Assembly: GCA_009746045.1 (NCBI GenBank)
Contig: RPFO01000041.1
Coordinates: 7,348,613 to 7,412,612, forward strand
Direction of reading: 5' to 3'
Source of the DNA: Mesostigma viride
Lineage: Eukaryota; Streptophyta; Mesostigmatophyceae; Mesostigmatales; Mesostigmataceae
Length of the DNA: 64,000 nucleotides
Both the position numbers and the translations under genes were made by a program. Below the pieces are notes generated by a model, which saw nothing but the letters and a program-made list of their open reading frames with translations, made no database searches and was not told the DNA's origin. This document shows, in pieces, positions 20,360-30,545 of this stretch. Each line of letters starts with the position of its first letter. Within the stretch, counting starts at the first letter, position 1.

Positions 20360-22078
20360 CTTTTGATCTTGTCCTCCCCCCTCTTTCGCACATGGTGGCG
20401 TGCTCCGAGCAAAACCAGTGGCTTCCAACCTTCTCCATCACAATCTTCAATGGTGCATCAGGACTCGCTGCCAGAAGACCCTCTATGCCGCATCGTTTCG
20501 ACTTTGATCTGAAGTGACATTTCTTTGTTTCTGGTAATCGTGGTGGCCGTTGTTGCTGCTTCTGCGCCTGCGTCAACATCGCCGTCAGCGGCTGCAGCTG
20601 CTCCACATCAGGCTGCTGCGATGGCTGTAGTGATGGTGGTGGCGGCTGCAGCGGCTGCTGCGCTAGTGCCTGTGGTGATGGCGGCTGCAGCTGCAATGGT
20701 GGCGGTGGCAGCTGCAGCGGCTGCAGTGGCTGCAGCTGCAATGGTGGCGGTGGCAGCTGCTGCGATGGCTGTAGTGATGGTGGTGGCGGCTGCTGCGCTA
20801 GTGCCTGTGGTGATGGCGGCTGCAGCGGCTGTAGTGGCTGCAGCTGCAATGGTGGCGGTGGCAACTGCTGCGATGGCAGTAGTGATGGTGGTGGCGGCTG
20901 CTGCGCTAGTGCCTGTGGTGATGGCGGCTGCAGCGGCTGCAGTGGCTGCAGCTGCAATGGTGGCGGTGGCTGCTGCTGCGATGGCAGTAGTGATGGTGGT
21001 GGCGGCTGCTGCGCTAGTGCCTGTGGTGATGGCGGCTGCAGCGGCTGCAGTGGCTGCAGCTGCAATGGTGGCGGTGGCTGCTGCTGCGATGGCAGTAGTG
21101 ATGGTGGTGGCGGCTGCTGCGCTAGTGCCTGTGGTGATCGCGGCTGCAGCGGCTGCAGTGGCTGCAGCTGCAATGGTGGCGGTGGCTGCTGCTGCGATGG
21201 CAGTAGTGATGGTGGTGGCGGCTGCTGCGCTAGTGCCTGTGGTGATGGCAGCTGCAGCGGCTGCAGCGGCTGCAGCTGCAATGGTGGCGGTGGCTGCTGC
21301 TGCGATGGCAGTAGTGATGGTGGTGGCGGCTGCTGCGCTAGTGCCTGTGGTGATGGCAGCTGCAGCGGCTGCAGTGGCTGCAGCTGCAATGGTGGCGGTG
21401 GCTGCTGCTGCGATGGCAGTAGTGATGGTGGTGGCGGCTGCTGCGCTAGTGCCTGTGGTGATGGCGGCTGCAGCGGCTGCAGCTGCAATGGTGGCGGTGG
21501 CTGCTGCTGCGATGGCCGGCTGTAGTGATGGTGGTGGCGGCTGCTGCGCTAGTGCCTGTGGTGATGGCGGCTGCAGCGGCTGCAGTGGCTGCAGCTGCAA
21601 CGGTGGCAACTGCTGCGATGGCAGTAGTGATGGTGGTGGCGGCTGCTGCGCTAGTGCCTGTGGTGATGGCGGCTGCAGCGGCTGCAGTGGCTGCAGCTGC
21701 AATGGTGGCGGTGGCTGCTGCTGCGATGGCAGTAGTGATGGTGGTGGCGGCTGCTGCGCTAGTGCCTGTGGTGATGGCAGCTGCAGCGGCTGCAGTGGCT
21801 GCAGCTGCAATGGTGGCAACTGCTGCGATGGCTGTAGTGATGGTGGTGGCGGCTGCTGCGCTAGTGCCTGTGGTGATGGCGGCTGCAGCGGCTGCAGTGG
21901 CTGCAGCTGCAACGGTGGCAACTGCTGCGATGGCAGTAGTGATGGTGTTGGCGGCTGCTGCGCTAGTGCCTGTGGTGATGGCAGCTGCAGCGGCTGCAGT
22001 GGCTGCAGCTGCAATGGTGGCGGTGGCAACTGCTGCGATGGCCGGCTGTAGTGATGGTGGTGGCGGCGGCTGCAGAGG
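20360..22078 (-). CDS. Gln/Pro-rich protein, repeat exon with Cys/His C-terminus
   Basis: The exon follows acceptor TTGCAG at about 22079 and ends at donor GTATGA (20359). Most of it is a 108-base tandem repeat that in one minus frame encodes 36-residue Pro/Gln/Leu units (QPLQPLQPPSPQALAQQ, PPPPSLLPSQQQ). After the repeats comes unique sequence: AQKQQQRPPRLPETKKCHFRSKSK, then RCGIEG, HWFCSEHATMCERGG, with Cys and His spaced like a metal-binding site. Four extra bases (CCGG) at about 21512 and 22042 shift the frame, so the repeat as read here is not one continuous ORF. Sequencing error, repeat slippage or pseudogenisation are all possible. Two upstream Gln-rich exons on the same strand support a real gene. 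Function unknown; Gln/Pro-rich regions are common in transcription regulators (inference). Confidence 0.5.
20600..22078. repeat. Coding minisatellite, 108-bp period
   Basis: About 13 tandem units, mostly 108 bp with some 99-bp variants, built on GGCTGCTGCGCTAGTGCCTG and GGCTGCAGCTGCAATGGTGG words. Both strands are open in several frames because the sequence is GCN/GTN rich, so the plus-strand Ala/Val ORF is a shadow. Confidence 0.9.
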
Positions 22079-22260
22079 GATGTGCTGCAATTGGAACCAT
22101 AGCAAACAAATGGAGCCAGTGCACAAAAGCAACCATATGTTAGTGCACTACAACAAGTGCAATGGCCCCAACAGCACCAGCATCATCACACATCTAGAAA
22201 ATCTGTAATGACATACAATCAACCGAAAAATGGAGTGCTTTAATAACAACCAAAACATAC

Positions 22261-22503
22261 ATATGCCAGAGAAAACAGGTGCGGATGCTGTTGTTGCAGG
22301 TGAAGCTGCACCGCTTGTTGTGGTGGTGGCGGTCGTTCTTGAGGTTGTTGCATGGAATGGTGTTGCCGCAGTTGCTCCACACAACGTTGCTGCTGAACTG
22401 CTTGCTGTCGTTGAAAGGAAAGCAACTCCGTCTGGAACCTCTCCTGGAAGGAGAGACCTGCCATGCTCGGTGCGGCATGCGCAACCAAGTTGGGATGTTG
22501 CAC
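22261..22503 (-). CDS. Gln-rich exon of the Gln/Pro-rich gene
   Basis: Flanked by acceptor CCAACAG (22505-22504) and donor GTATGT (22260). Length 243 is a multiple of three and the frame starts VQHPNLVAHAAPSMAGLSF, continuing FQERFQTELLSFQRQQAVQQQ and RPPPPQQAVQLHLQQQ. It joins in phase 0 to both neighbouring exons. Predicted helical and Gln-rich. No family recognised. Confidence 0.55.
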
Positions 22504-22630
22504 CTGTTGGAATGTAGCATGGCATGCAAGTGCACGCCAGACCAATTGACTAGGTGTATACCATTAGTGTCCATGCAATGAAGGCATCTCTAATGAACCA
22601 CACCACATGATCTTTGATATGCCTCCTTGC

Positions 22631-22883
22631 AGCTTTTGTGATATGGAGGCAGATGGTGCGCAAGGATAGATGGCAAGTAGTGATGAAGGAGACCACCCCC
22701 AAGCCTGTGGGGGCTCCGCGTGTGACCAAGTATGGCATTCATGGCGATTCGGGCCGCGGTGCCCACACCCCTGTAACTAGGAACTACATAGCTAGCATCA
22801 TCCATCCCATGTTCCCCTCCCACGGAGGACTGATGCTCACGTGACGTAGTCACGTGTCTATTAATTAATTAATTAATTAATTA
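22631..22883 (+). mobile_element. 5'-truncated LINE fragment with target-site duplication
   Basis: A 253-bp copy of the 3' end of the LINE family at 40.6-46.3 kb, here in plus orientation. It ends GTCACGTGTCTA followed by (TTAA)n. The 12-base direct repeat ATGCCTCCTTGC flanks it at 22619-22630 and 22884-22895. It lies in an intron of the Gln/Pro-rich gene, antisense to it. Confidence 0.9.
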
Positions 22884-22962
22884 ATGCCTCCTTGCCAATG
22901 GCTATCATCACATGCTCTAGCCAAGTACCACGTACACACAGAAAGACAAGGCAGCTACGTAC

Positions 22963-23109
22963 ACATTGCACTGGAAAAAGGGTTTGATGCTGGTATTGCG
23001 ATTGCTGCAAGCGTTGTGCTTGATGGCGATGCTCCATGCCACGTTGTTCGAATTGCCGCTTGTCCGCAGTATGATGTGCCACGTGGGCTTCATGGTTGGG
23101 AGCTTTGTT
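22963..23109 (-). CDS. Gln/His-rich exon of the Gln/Pro-rich gene
   Basis: Flanked by acceptor GGCCAACAG (23111-23110) and donor GTACGT (22962). It reads NKAPNHEAHVAHHTADK, then RQFEQRGMEHRHQAQRLQQ and SQYQHQTLFPVQC. At 147 bases it is phase 0 at both ends. Upstream exons were not found. Confidence 0.5.
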
Positions 23110-23389
23110 CTGTTGGCCCCAAAAACACGTGAGCAGTGAAAGAGTGACGCGAAGACTTAGGGGTTAAAACTTGTGTATGGGAGACTACCAAGATGATGGG
23201 AAGCTGCTAAGGTATTTTTCTAAAAAAGAATTCAACATTCTGAATCATGCACTAACATACCAAGAGAAAAATCATCGGCCATGCAAAATGCCCAGTCCAT
23301 ATCAAGGCCATGAGGTAGTAACAAAGCCCATCTAACAACAATGATGATCTGCACTACATGTGGACCTGTTGCGACGCACTGTTGCTTAC

Positions 23390-24292
23390 CTCGTCGTTAA
23401 AAACTGGATTAATAGGCCCAGGGTTCGGCTCGACATCTCCATCCCGTGTAAGGTCCCACCCACATCGGATGCTTGGCCTCAGCCAGCATTTCCCGAGGTT
23501 GCATTTCAGACGTGCCCGCCAATACCTCCTCGTGCCTTTAAAATTAATAAAGTTACGACCCCATGGGCACAAGAAGGCACGCAAGTGAACTGGATGAACG
23601 GGGGTAGGAGGGGAGGGAGGGAGGGAAAAAGGTGGGGTGGACTCGGATGTGATGGATACGAATTTGAATATGTATGATGAAGACTTGACAAGGGGGAAAA
23701 TTTGAGGGAATTGGATGGATGAATCAATGAGAGGGAGTGCGGACGAGATGGGGAAGGGGATGATGTCACGATGGATAGGTGCAGGGACCGCGGGGGGGAC
23801 AAATGGAGGGACAGGTGGAGGGGTGGACCGAGGGACATCCTCAACAATCGATGCATTCATGGTAAGTTGAATGACTGGATAAGAGGGAGCGTGGACGAGA
23901 TGGAGGTACAAAGGGCGTGAAGGGTGAATGAATTGGTAGAAACGGACAGTTGGAAAGATGGACGGAGGGATGTGGGCGCACGAACGCTTGAGGGACCATA
24001 TGCCATCCGGCTCTGCCGATGCATGGCTAGCGGCATTATGCGGACCAAGCCCGTGTACAAGGTTGCTATGTTGGAGGCATTCGTAGTGTAGGCGGGCTGG
24101 GTTGACCGGATGTAAGGACCCTCGGGTGGGACGTCGGAGGCGCGCGCTTGCAAGTAGCAGGTCGAGGATGACGGCAAAATCGAGGAAGCGGGGCCTGTGG
24201 CATGGCACAAACCATGGAGGTATGATGAGCATGGGCGAGTCGAGGAGGACATGCATGGGATGGGGGCTGAGCAACCGAAGGCAATCGTACAC
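23390..24292 (-). CDS. Unknown protein or retroelement fragment with a 2A-like motif
   Basis: The frame is open from 24292; it is Pro/Ser-rich and poorly conserved-looking for most of its length. Near the end it reads RCGWDLTRDGDVEPNPGPIN (motif GDVEPNPGP at 23414-23440), followed by NPVFNDE and a donor GTAAGC at 23389. DxExNPGP is the consensus of 2A ribosome-skipping peptides, which also occur in some non-LTR retrotransposons. A related DLTR-x-GDVHPNPGP lies in the DIRS-type ORF at 53.17 kb. Only the last 40-60 residues look convincingly coding; the upstream part may be non-coding. Identity unknown. Confidence 0.4.
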
Positions 24293-24378
24293 AAAGGCTC
24301 GCGGATGGCACTAACATGATGCAAAAAAGATAAAATGGCACCAAGGGCAGCACTTAAGGTGGTCCGCAAGGGCAACAG

Positions 24379-24681
24379 CTACATACACGCTCTTTGGAGT
24401 AACTGACGAAAAAAAATTCTACTTCTACCCAGCAAATCCCATTTAAAGCGGCGGGTAGACAACGGGACATAAGGCCTAAGTAAAGACGTACCATCATAAT
24501 GGAAGCTAGACAGTGCCGAGACACCGCGACCATTGTCGATAAGAATGCCCGCGACAGGCGCCAACGATAAGGCAACAATCCAAACAATCATCGCTACCAT
24601 GATCGCGGCCTTTCCGCGCAGTCTATAGTTGTCGTGGCCCGGCATCACATCCGGGCCCATCTCTACAAGCTCACCAGCCAC
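24379..24681 (-). CDS. Small ORF with one predicted membrane segment
   Basis: A 100-codon ORF starting MAGELVEMGPDVMPGHDNYR. A hydrophobic segment (AAIMVAMIVWIVALSLAPVAG) at residues 25-46 could be a signal anchor. The rest is basic. It ends 31 bp inside the left CACTA boundary, so the CACTA element inserted just upstream of its start codon. It is on the same strand as the 2A-like fragment and might belong to it. No family recognised. Confidence 0.35.
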   Translation of the reverse strand: MAGELVEMGPDVMPGHDNYRLRGKAAIMVAMIVWIVALSLAPVAGILIDNGRGVSALSSFHYDGTSLLRPYVPLSTRRFKWDLLGRSRIFFRQLLQRACM

Positions 24682-24732
24682 TGGAATTACTGTTCAAAGG
24701 GTGACAAGAGTGCACTAGGAACTCGTTGGTGG

Positions 24733-25180
24733 TAAAAAATACCACTTTTACCACTTTTTACCACTTTTTACCACTTTTTACCACTTTTTACCACTTTTTA
24801 CCACTTTTTACCACTTTTTACCACCCAAAAGGAGTAAAAAGCAGTAAAAAGCAGTAAAAAGCAGTAAAAAGCAGTAAAAAGCAGTAAAAAGCAGTAAAAA
24901 GCAGTAAAAAGCAGTAAAAAGCAGTAAAAAGCAGTAAAAAGCAGTAAAAAGCAGTAAAAAGCAGTAAAAAGCAGTAAAAAGCAGTAAAAAGCAGTAAAAA
25001 GCAGTAAAAAATACCACCTTTTACCACTTTTACCACCTAACGGAGGTGGTAAAAGTGGTAAAAGGTGGAAAATGGTGGTAAAAAGCAGTAAAAAGCAGTA
25101 AAAAGCAGTAAAAAGTGGTAAAAGTGGTAAAAAGTGATAAAAAGTGGCTGAAGTGGTAAAAAGAACACCACGACGAGCAC
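24733..25180. repeat. Left subterminal decamer arrays of the CACTA element
   Basis: Two sub-arrays: about seven direct TTTTTACCAC units (24745-24825), then about 18 units of the variant GCAGTAAAAA (24835-25012), then mixed GTGGTAAAAA units to 25180. Period 10 gives open Phe/Leu/Tyr frames that are not genes. By analogy with En/Spm these are probable binding sites for an element-encoded protein. Confidence 0.9.
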
Positions 25181-25275
25181 AAAAGTGGTAAAAAACACAA
25201 GGGCTGAACCGACAACAAGTCAGTTTAGGCCCAAACAATGAATGATGCATCTTTATTCAACATAATACGGCATGA

Positions 25276-28200
25276 TTACACTTGTGAGCAGCATCTAATG
25301 AGGCCGCAAAATGCTTGCACAGCAGCATCAATCAGAATCATCCTTGGCATCACTACCGTTAAAATCACTGTCATTCCCCTCGTTGCTAGGGTTTGTTCTC
25401 TATAGTCCCTGACCGTGCGCGCGCGTGCACTTGTGCGCAACGGGGGCATGGGCTCCTTCCCCTTGTGTGATGCAGGCGCCAAAGCCTCAGATTTCTTCTT
25501 TCTCTTGCGAGGCGGGGCTGCGCGTGAGGGTTCTGCCGCCGTGGTTGCCGGCGCGGGCTGCCGTTCAGCGGGCGGCTTCTTTTTCTTGCGAGGCGGGGCT
25601 GCGCGTGAAGGTCCTGCCGCCGTGGTTGCCGGCGCGGGCTGCCGTTCATCGGGCGGCTTCTTTTTCTTGCGCGGCGGGGCTGCGCGTGAAGGTCGTGCCG
25701 CCGTGCTTGATGGCGCGGGCGACGGATCAGCGGGCGGCGGTTCAGCGGGCGGCCGTTCAGCGGGCGGCTCAGGTGGGAAGTACCTGATGTCTTCCTGCCA
25801 CCTTGTCGCCGTGCTTTGGAAAAACTCGTTCTCCAAAGCCCACCCGGTTGCCAGGTGACGGGGCAGCTTGCAGTGAATGACCGAAAGCTGGGGCTGATGC
25901 CGTGGGTCCAGCACAAACCCAACAGAGCTAACAGATGTTGGCCACACTAGCTTTGCCGTGCGTGGTGCCTCGGCGCTGCGGACCAACACCAAGCGTTGAT
26001 CCCGAATGTAAGCCACCTCCGATGCATCGAAAAGCTCTACTCTCAGCACAAGCTGTTTAGTCCACTGCCCCACCGGCTGCACCAGCTTTGCCACGAGAAT
26101 GTGGGTCAGGTAGCCGTACTGAGTGCTGCTTCCCTCCTTATGGTAGGCTACACCACAGTTTGCAGTCCGCCATGCTTGCTTCCTGTCAGCTTCTTTTGTC
26201 CGGTAATTGAAACCGTACAAGTGCACCCTATCATACTCCTCAGCCTTGAGCTGCACGCCGGCTGCTGCAGCCTGGACAAGCTCCGGGACCAGCGGCTGCT
26301 GGTTGAGTCCGATCCAGTCTTTGAGCCATGAGAGGTCGCTGCACAAGGGCCGCCTGCATGCACATCGTATACAAAGCAAGATAGCAATGCAAGAAAAAAA
26401 AAATTAGAATAACGGCAGTAGTCCTTGGAAATCAGATGAAGTTCCCTATACTGAAAGAAAATCAGCTCAAAGAATAGCAACTTACAATAATAGGACAGCG
26501 GCGTCTTACCAGTAGGCCTCATCGCCGTTGACTTCGGGATCTTTGTACTCCGCATTGGGCAGCGCATACTCCAACAAAATCGCGCCCACTTCATCAGATT
26601 CCGCGGCGGTGAAAGTGTAGAAATTCTTGCGGCTGCGCCCCCCCAACTCGACCTTCTTGGACGGGTCTGCGTGGATGACGTCCCAGATGTAGTAGCGGTC
26701 TTTTGGCTGAAAGAAAAAAAAGAAAGCAAACAAGACATTGCAAGCAGCGCACACAAATATGCACAGAAATTAGCTGCATGCAGCACAAGACCGTGCCACA
26801 AGGAGCGCGTACATAACACTAAATCTGCACACAAATCCATTAAAAAAAAAAATCGGTCACTAGCGTGTACTTACCATCCCGGTTTTCACCATGTGATAGG
26901 CCAGATGGGTCAGCGCCTCAGACTTGCGATATGCTCCGTCCATGGAGCACTCCACATTGACGTTGGACAGCTTAGCTTTCGTGATGGCCCCCATCATCCG
27001 CTCGCCCGACGCCATGGTGCGGGTGTCACATCGACCCAACAAGGGGATTTGCTGGGCCAGGTGGGCCATCATATGAACAGATTTTGCCATCTCAGACGCT
27101 GGCGCTATACGCTCCATCGCCACAGCAGCAAGCAAAAACATCTCGCCGCAGTCATCCAACTGCTGCTGAGTCGCCGGGCCGCTAGAAAACACAAAGTCCC
27201 AGGCCGCTGATTGAAGGAGAAATGCTTGCCGTGCATCGTCATCTAACCGCCCACGCAAGATGGTCGGGAGTTGCTTGCAAAAGTAGAGGATCTTGTCACG
27301 CGTCTTGGATTTTTCAGTACTCTTCGCATCGCAGAGCAAGCCACTGATCCGGCCGGTGAAGTAGTCGGGTAGGCTATGCGCCATGATGTCATCGAGACCT
27401 GCGCATTACAACCACACGCAAAAAAATAACACATAGTAGTAACACGACAGCCGAAAAAAATAGTCAGTCCTATGTAAATCACACAGACCATAGTCAGTCC
27501 TACATATTAAATTTCCAAATTACGGGAAAAATAAAAACCCAATGTCACACTTACGCTTGATATCAGCCTTTTCCTCAGCCGTCAGCTGGAACCCGGGGCG
27601 CGGTGCTGGCGCCCTCTTCTTCTTGCGGCCTTTCTTCGGTGGACTTTGGTGGTCTCCCTCCGGTGGTGGGTCTCCCTCCGGTGGTGGGTCTCCCTCCGGT
27701 GGAGGGTCTTCATCAGGCCGCCACAGCTCCGGGTTCAGACCGAGGACCTTCAGCCTGCCACGAAGTGACCCGGTCGCCATAGCCTTCCCTGCATGGAGTA
27801 CAAACAGAAAAAAAAAAAAAAACAATATTACATCAGCTTTCCATGTGAACAGATAGGCCACAGTCAATGTATGCATGCAACAATCACAATGAAATGATAC
27901 AATTAAATGTTTAGCAATTACCGCTTGTGCAATGAATGACCCGCTTGAAGTTGTTGGGACACAGATGGAACTCGTCAATAAAATGACGGATCTTCAGGTG
28001 AACCCAGTACGGTAACTTGAGAAACGGCTCGGGCTGCTTTTTTAGCGTAGCACAGTACTTCAGGTAGCCAGCATGGTCCATCTCCTGAACAACAGGAGCG
28101 TGAGCCGGCCGGCGGGGGTCACCCTCGGGAAACATGCGGTCATTGCCAAGGAGAACGATACGGCCATTTGAGATAAAAACCCCACGCCACTCATCACCAT

Positions 28201-29404
28201 GTAGGACGCATTGATAGTACCCTGCATCTGGAATGTTCAGGGACTTGGAGTATGCCGGGTAGTCGTGAATTATGCCAGCAAGAATGGACCTCACAAATGT
28301 CGTAGTGTAAACACCCGCCACGTCCAGCGTCACATCACAAATGTAATACCCCTTCCACAGTACCAGGAAGTCCTCAGCGATCAAGTCCAAAAAAATGGTC
28401 ATGTTCTTGGGTGCCTTCCCCTTCATGGCGCCCACAAGAAGCACCATAGGGCAAAACCGCCCATTCACCATCACCCACTCGGGCAAGTTGACACAGGAAA
28501 CAAACGCGGGCCAGCTGCTGTGGGTATCCATGAAAGACCTTGGACATACTCCGTCAAAATTCAGAAGGAAGATGGTGTTCCGCGGCTGGCTGCGAAAGTC
28601 CCAGTTGTTCTTTATGTGCTGGATGGCACGGCTGTCTGCACGAACAGGTCCATGCACAAGAAACACCAGACGTAAAAAGAAAGGTATCCATCAGAGCAGT
28701 ACAAACAAAAGATAAGCGCAAGAGGAAAAATCTCGAACTTGATACTTTGGCACACATTGCATAACAGAAGGCGTAGAAACAAGTGCAAACCTGCCTTTCA
28801 AGCCGTCCACAACGCGCGTGGATGAGTCTGGCTCCCTGTTTTCATGTTTCGCAGCGTACTGAAGGGCTTCCGCCATTTCCGGGACTCGGAACCAGGCCCT
28901 AATCCGATCCATCAGGGGGAAGTGCCTAACCTGGCGATGCGCTTTCCGCGAGTTGACGATGTCACCGTTTCTGTCAGTGTACGTCTCGTAGCGCGACAGC
29001 TTGCAAAGAGGGCAGCTCTTAGTAATCTTGTCCTTGTACAAGTAACCCTCGCATGGGCAGGCATCGTACACACGGTACCCCAAGCCCAAGCCTTTGATCA
29101 CTTTCCGTGCCTTCCAGATACTGTCGGGCAGAGTGTTGCCCGCGGGGAGAACGTTTCCCAACAGCTTGAAGAGCTCATCAGCAAAGCTCTGAGGGCATGA
29201 GTTTTCCCCCATTAGCGTCAGCAATTGCAATGTAAACATCAAGGCCTTGCTCTCAGATCCCGGGTACAATGGCGTATCGTCCTTGACTCTGGCCACTGCT
29301 TCGTCATAATTTCTAGCAAACTGGCGTGCTGCATCCTCTCCACTGGCCGACCCGTCGTCAGGGTCCTCGGCCATGAATTCATCGACTGTCTGTCCTTGAC
29401 GCAT
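25276..29404 (-). CDS. CACTA transposase (tnp2 type), six exons, intact 1,118 codons
   Basis: Exons are 29404-28791, 28631-27922, 27788-27555, 27398-26875, 26706-26510 and 26353-25276. All introns are GT-AG and all joins keep phase; the lengths sum to 3,357 bases, exactly 1,118 codons plus stop. Exon 1 has an acidic start and a CxC...CxLC zinc-like motif (ACPCEGYLY, KSCPLCKL) typical of tnp2 N-termini. Exon 2 holds the presumed DDE core (LLNFDGVCPR, IFLDLIAEDFLVLWKGYYI, DVAGVYTTTFVRSILAGI). Exons 4-6 resemble the DUF4218-like tail of plant CACTA transposases (HMMAHLAQQIPLLGR, SGERMMGAITKAKLSN). The C-terminus has three tandem AAPPRKKKKPP repeats, likely a nuclear-localisation and DNA-binding region. 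Family assignment rests on motif order recalled from known tnp2 proteins. The intact frame suggests recent activity. Confidence 0.85.
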
Positions 29405-29417
29405 TTACAATCTCTAC

Positions 29418-29461
29418 ATGGAGGGCCGGCATCGACCGTTGATGGTCAATGCCGGCCCTCC
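29418..29461. promoter_or_regulatory. Near-perfect hairpin just upstream of the transposase start codon
   Basis: GGAGGGCCGGCATCGACC pairs with GGTCAATGCCGGCCCTCC with one mismatch around a short GTTGAT loop. It ends 14 bases before the ATG at 29404, so it would lie in the transcript leader if that ATG is the true start. It could limit translation or be a relic of a tiny fold-back element. Confidence 0.6.
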
Positions 29462-29539
29462 GTGGCTAACCAGTCGCCATCGGGATCACAAATCGAGCCA
29501 CGCTAGGGCGTCTGCGCCAGTGAGACCACTGGCAGCTCA

Positions 29540-29833
29540 CTAATCAACCGTGACCATGAAGTCCGGCTCAGTCGACATTTCCAGGAACGCATCCAACATA
29601 ATTTGGCGATAAAACTCAGGAAGCCTGCAGGATGACCAATGAAACTGGACAATGTAGGTATCCGTGGAGGAAGGGAAAGGAGACATCACGAAATTTGGCC
29701 AGCTAGCATGTGTGTCGATGTAAGTGTTCGGCTCGATTCCGGTATCCATGGGTGGGACCGCCATCTTTCTGGTGCCACCCGCCGCCGTGATAGCCGCTAA
29801 GTCACCCGTTGCAAGTTTGAGTCTGCTCGCCAA
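29540..29833 (-). CDS. Small ORF with a transposase-like motif, upstream of the transposase
   Basis: A 97-codon ORF containing NTYIDTHASWPNFVMS. The transposase itself contains SFMDTHSSWPAFVSC in exon 2, so this may be a degenerate duplicate of that region or an alternative 5' exon. It is in the same orientation and inside the CACTA element. No splice link to 29404 was found. Confidence 0.35.
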   Translation of the reverse strand: MASRLKLATGDLAAITAAGGTRKMAVPPMDTGIEPNTYIDTHASWPNFVMSPFPSSTDTYIVQFHWSSCRLPEFYRQIMLDAFLEMSTEPDFMVTVD

Positions 29834-30291
29834 CGCTTTCGATGTCGTCGATCCCTTTTGATCAAACGGACATTTTCTCAGTCATTCAAATGGTAGATAT
29901 TACGGTCAGTGTACGGTAGTGTTGGTTAGTCACGGGCTCATTGGTAGAAGTCTACTGAAACGGTACAGCCTTAGCTCCTGAGGCCTCTGTACTTGTACCA
30001 AGCAGTACGGAGTTTAGCCGATCCGCACGCAGCCGCGCGGGGCGTGCGGGCCCCGCGCGAGGCGTGCGGTCCGGCCGTTTGTGTAGCTGCCGTTGGTGCC
30101 TTTTGGCGAAAGACGTTCAAAAAATTTTTGCGCGGGATGCTGCCAGGTTCGTCGATCTGCTGAATCCAACGGCGGACAGAGGCAGGTGCAGTGCGTCATG
30201 TATACGTTGGCACCGTCTCCGTTCGCAAAACGGGGGGATTCCGGACTTAGCCAGCCTTGGTCGCATGGTGGTGTGCGACCGAACGTTGTAA

Positions 30292-30540
30292 ATGCCGAGA
30301 AGGGTAGCAGTGCTACGACCAGCTCACGTGTGCAGTCCTGAGGAGTGGGAGCGATTTGATGCAAGAGCATGTGAAGAGGAAAAGCCGAAACAAAACGTCG
30401 TTCCCTCGGAATATGTGCGGACCTTAAGACTGCAAATCACGACCTTTGGCCGTGCATACCTCGTAGAGGGGTATGTCCTCAAGGAACAGGATGGCGCCAT
30501 GGTGGATGCTCTCATTAACCGGGTAAAGAAAGCTGCATAA
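30292..30540 (+). CDS. 5' segment of the second CACTA gene
   Basis: An 82-codon ORF starting MPRRVAVLRPAHVCSPEEWERF, with EYVRTLRLQITTFGRAYLVEGY. It is followed at once, in another frame, by the open segment ESCINFLETCVADDNRAELDK. No pair of splice sites that I could find joins the two in phase, so either the joint is a frameshift or the true start differs. Function unknown. Confidence 0.4.
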   Translation: MPRRVAVLRPAHVCSPEEWERFDARACEEEKPKQNVVPSEYVRTLRLQITTFGRAYLVEGYVLKEQDGAMVDALINRVKKAA

Positions 30541-30545
30541 ACTTT

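Noticed and set aside
20525-22208. Long Ala/Val and Gly/Ser/Cys ORFs on the plus strand
   Set aside because: They exist only because the 108-bp repeat keeps all frames open; splice-supported exons lie on the minus strand.
24798-25250. Phe/Leu/Tyr-rich repeat proteins near the left CACTA end
   Set aside because: Period-10 subterminal repeats read in three frames; these are DNA-binding-site arrays, not genes.
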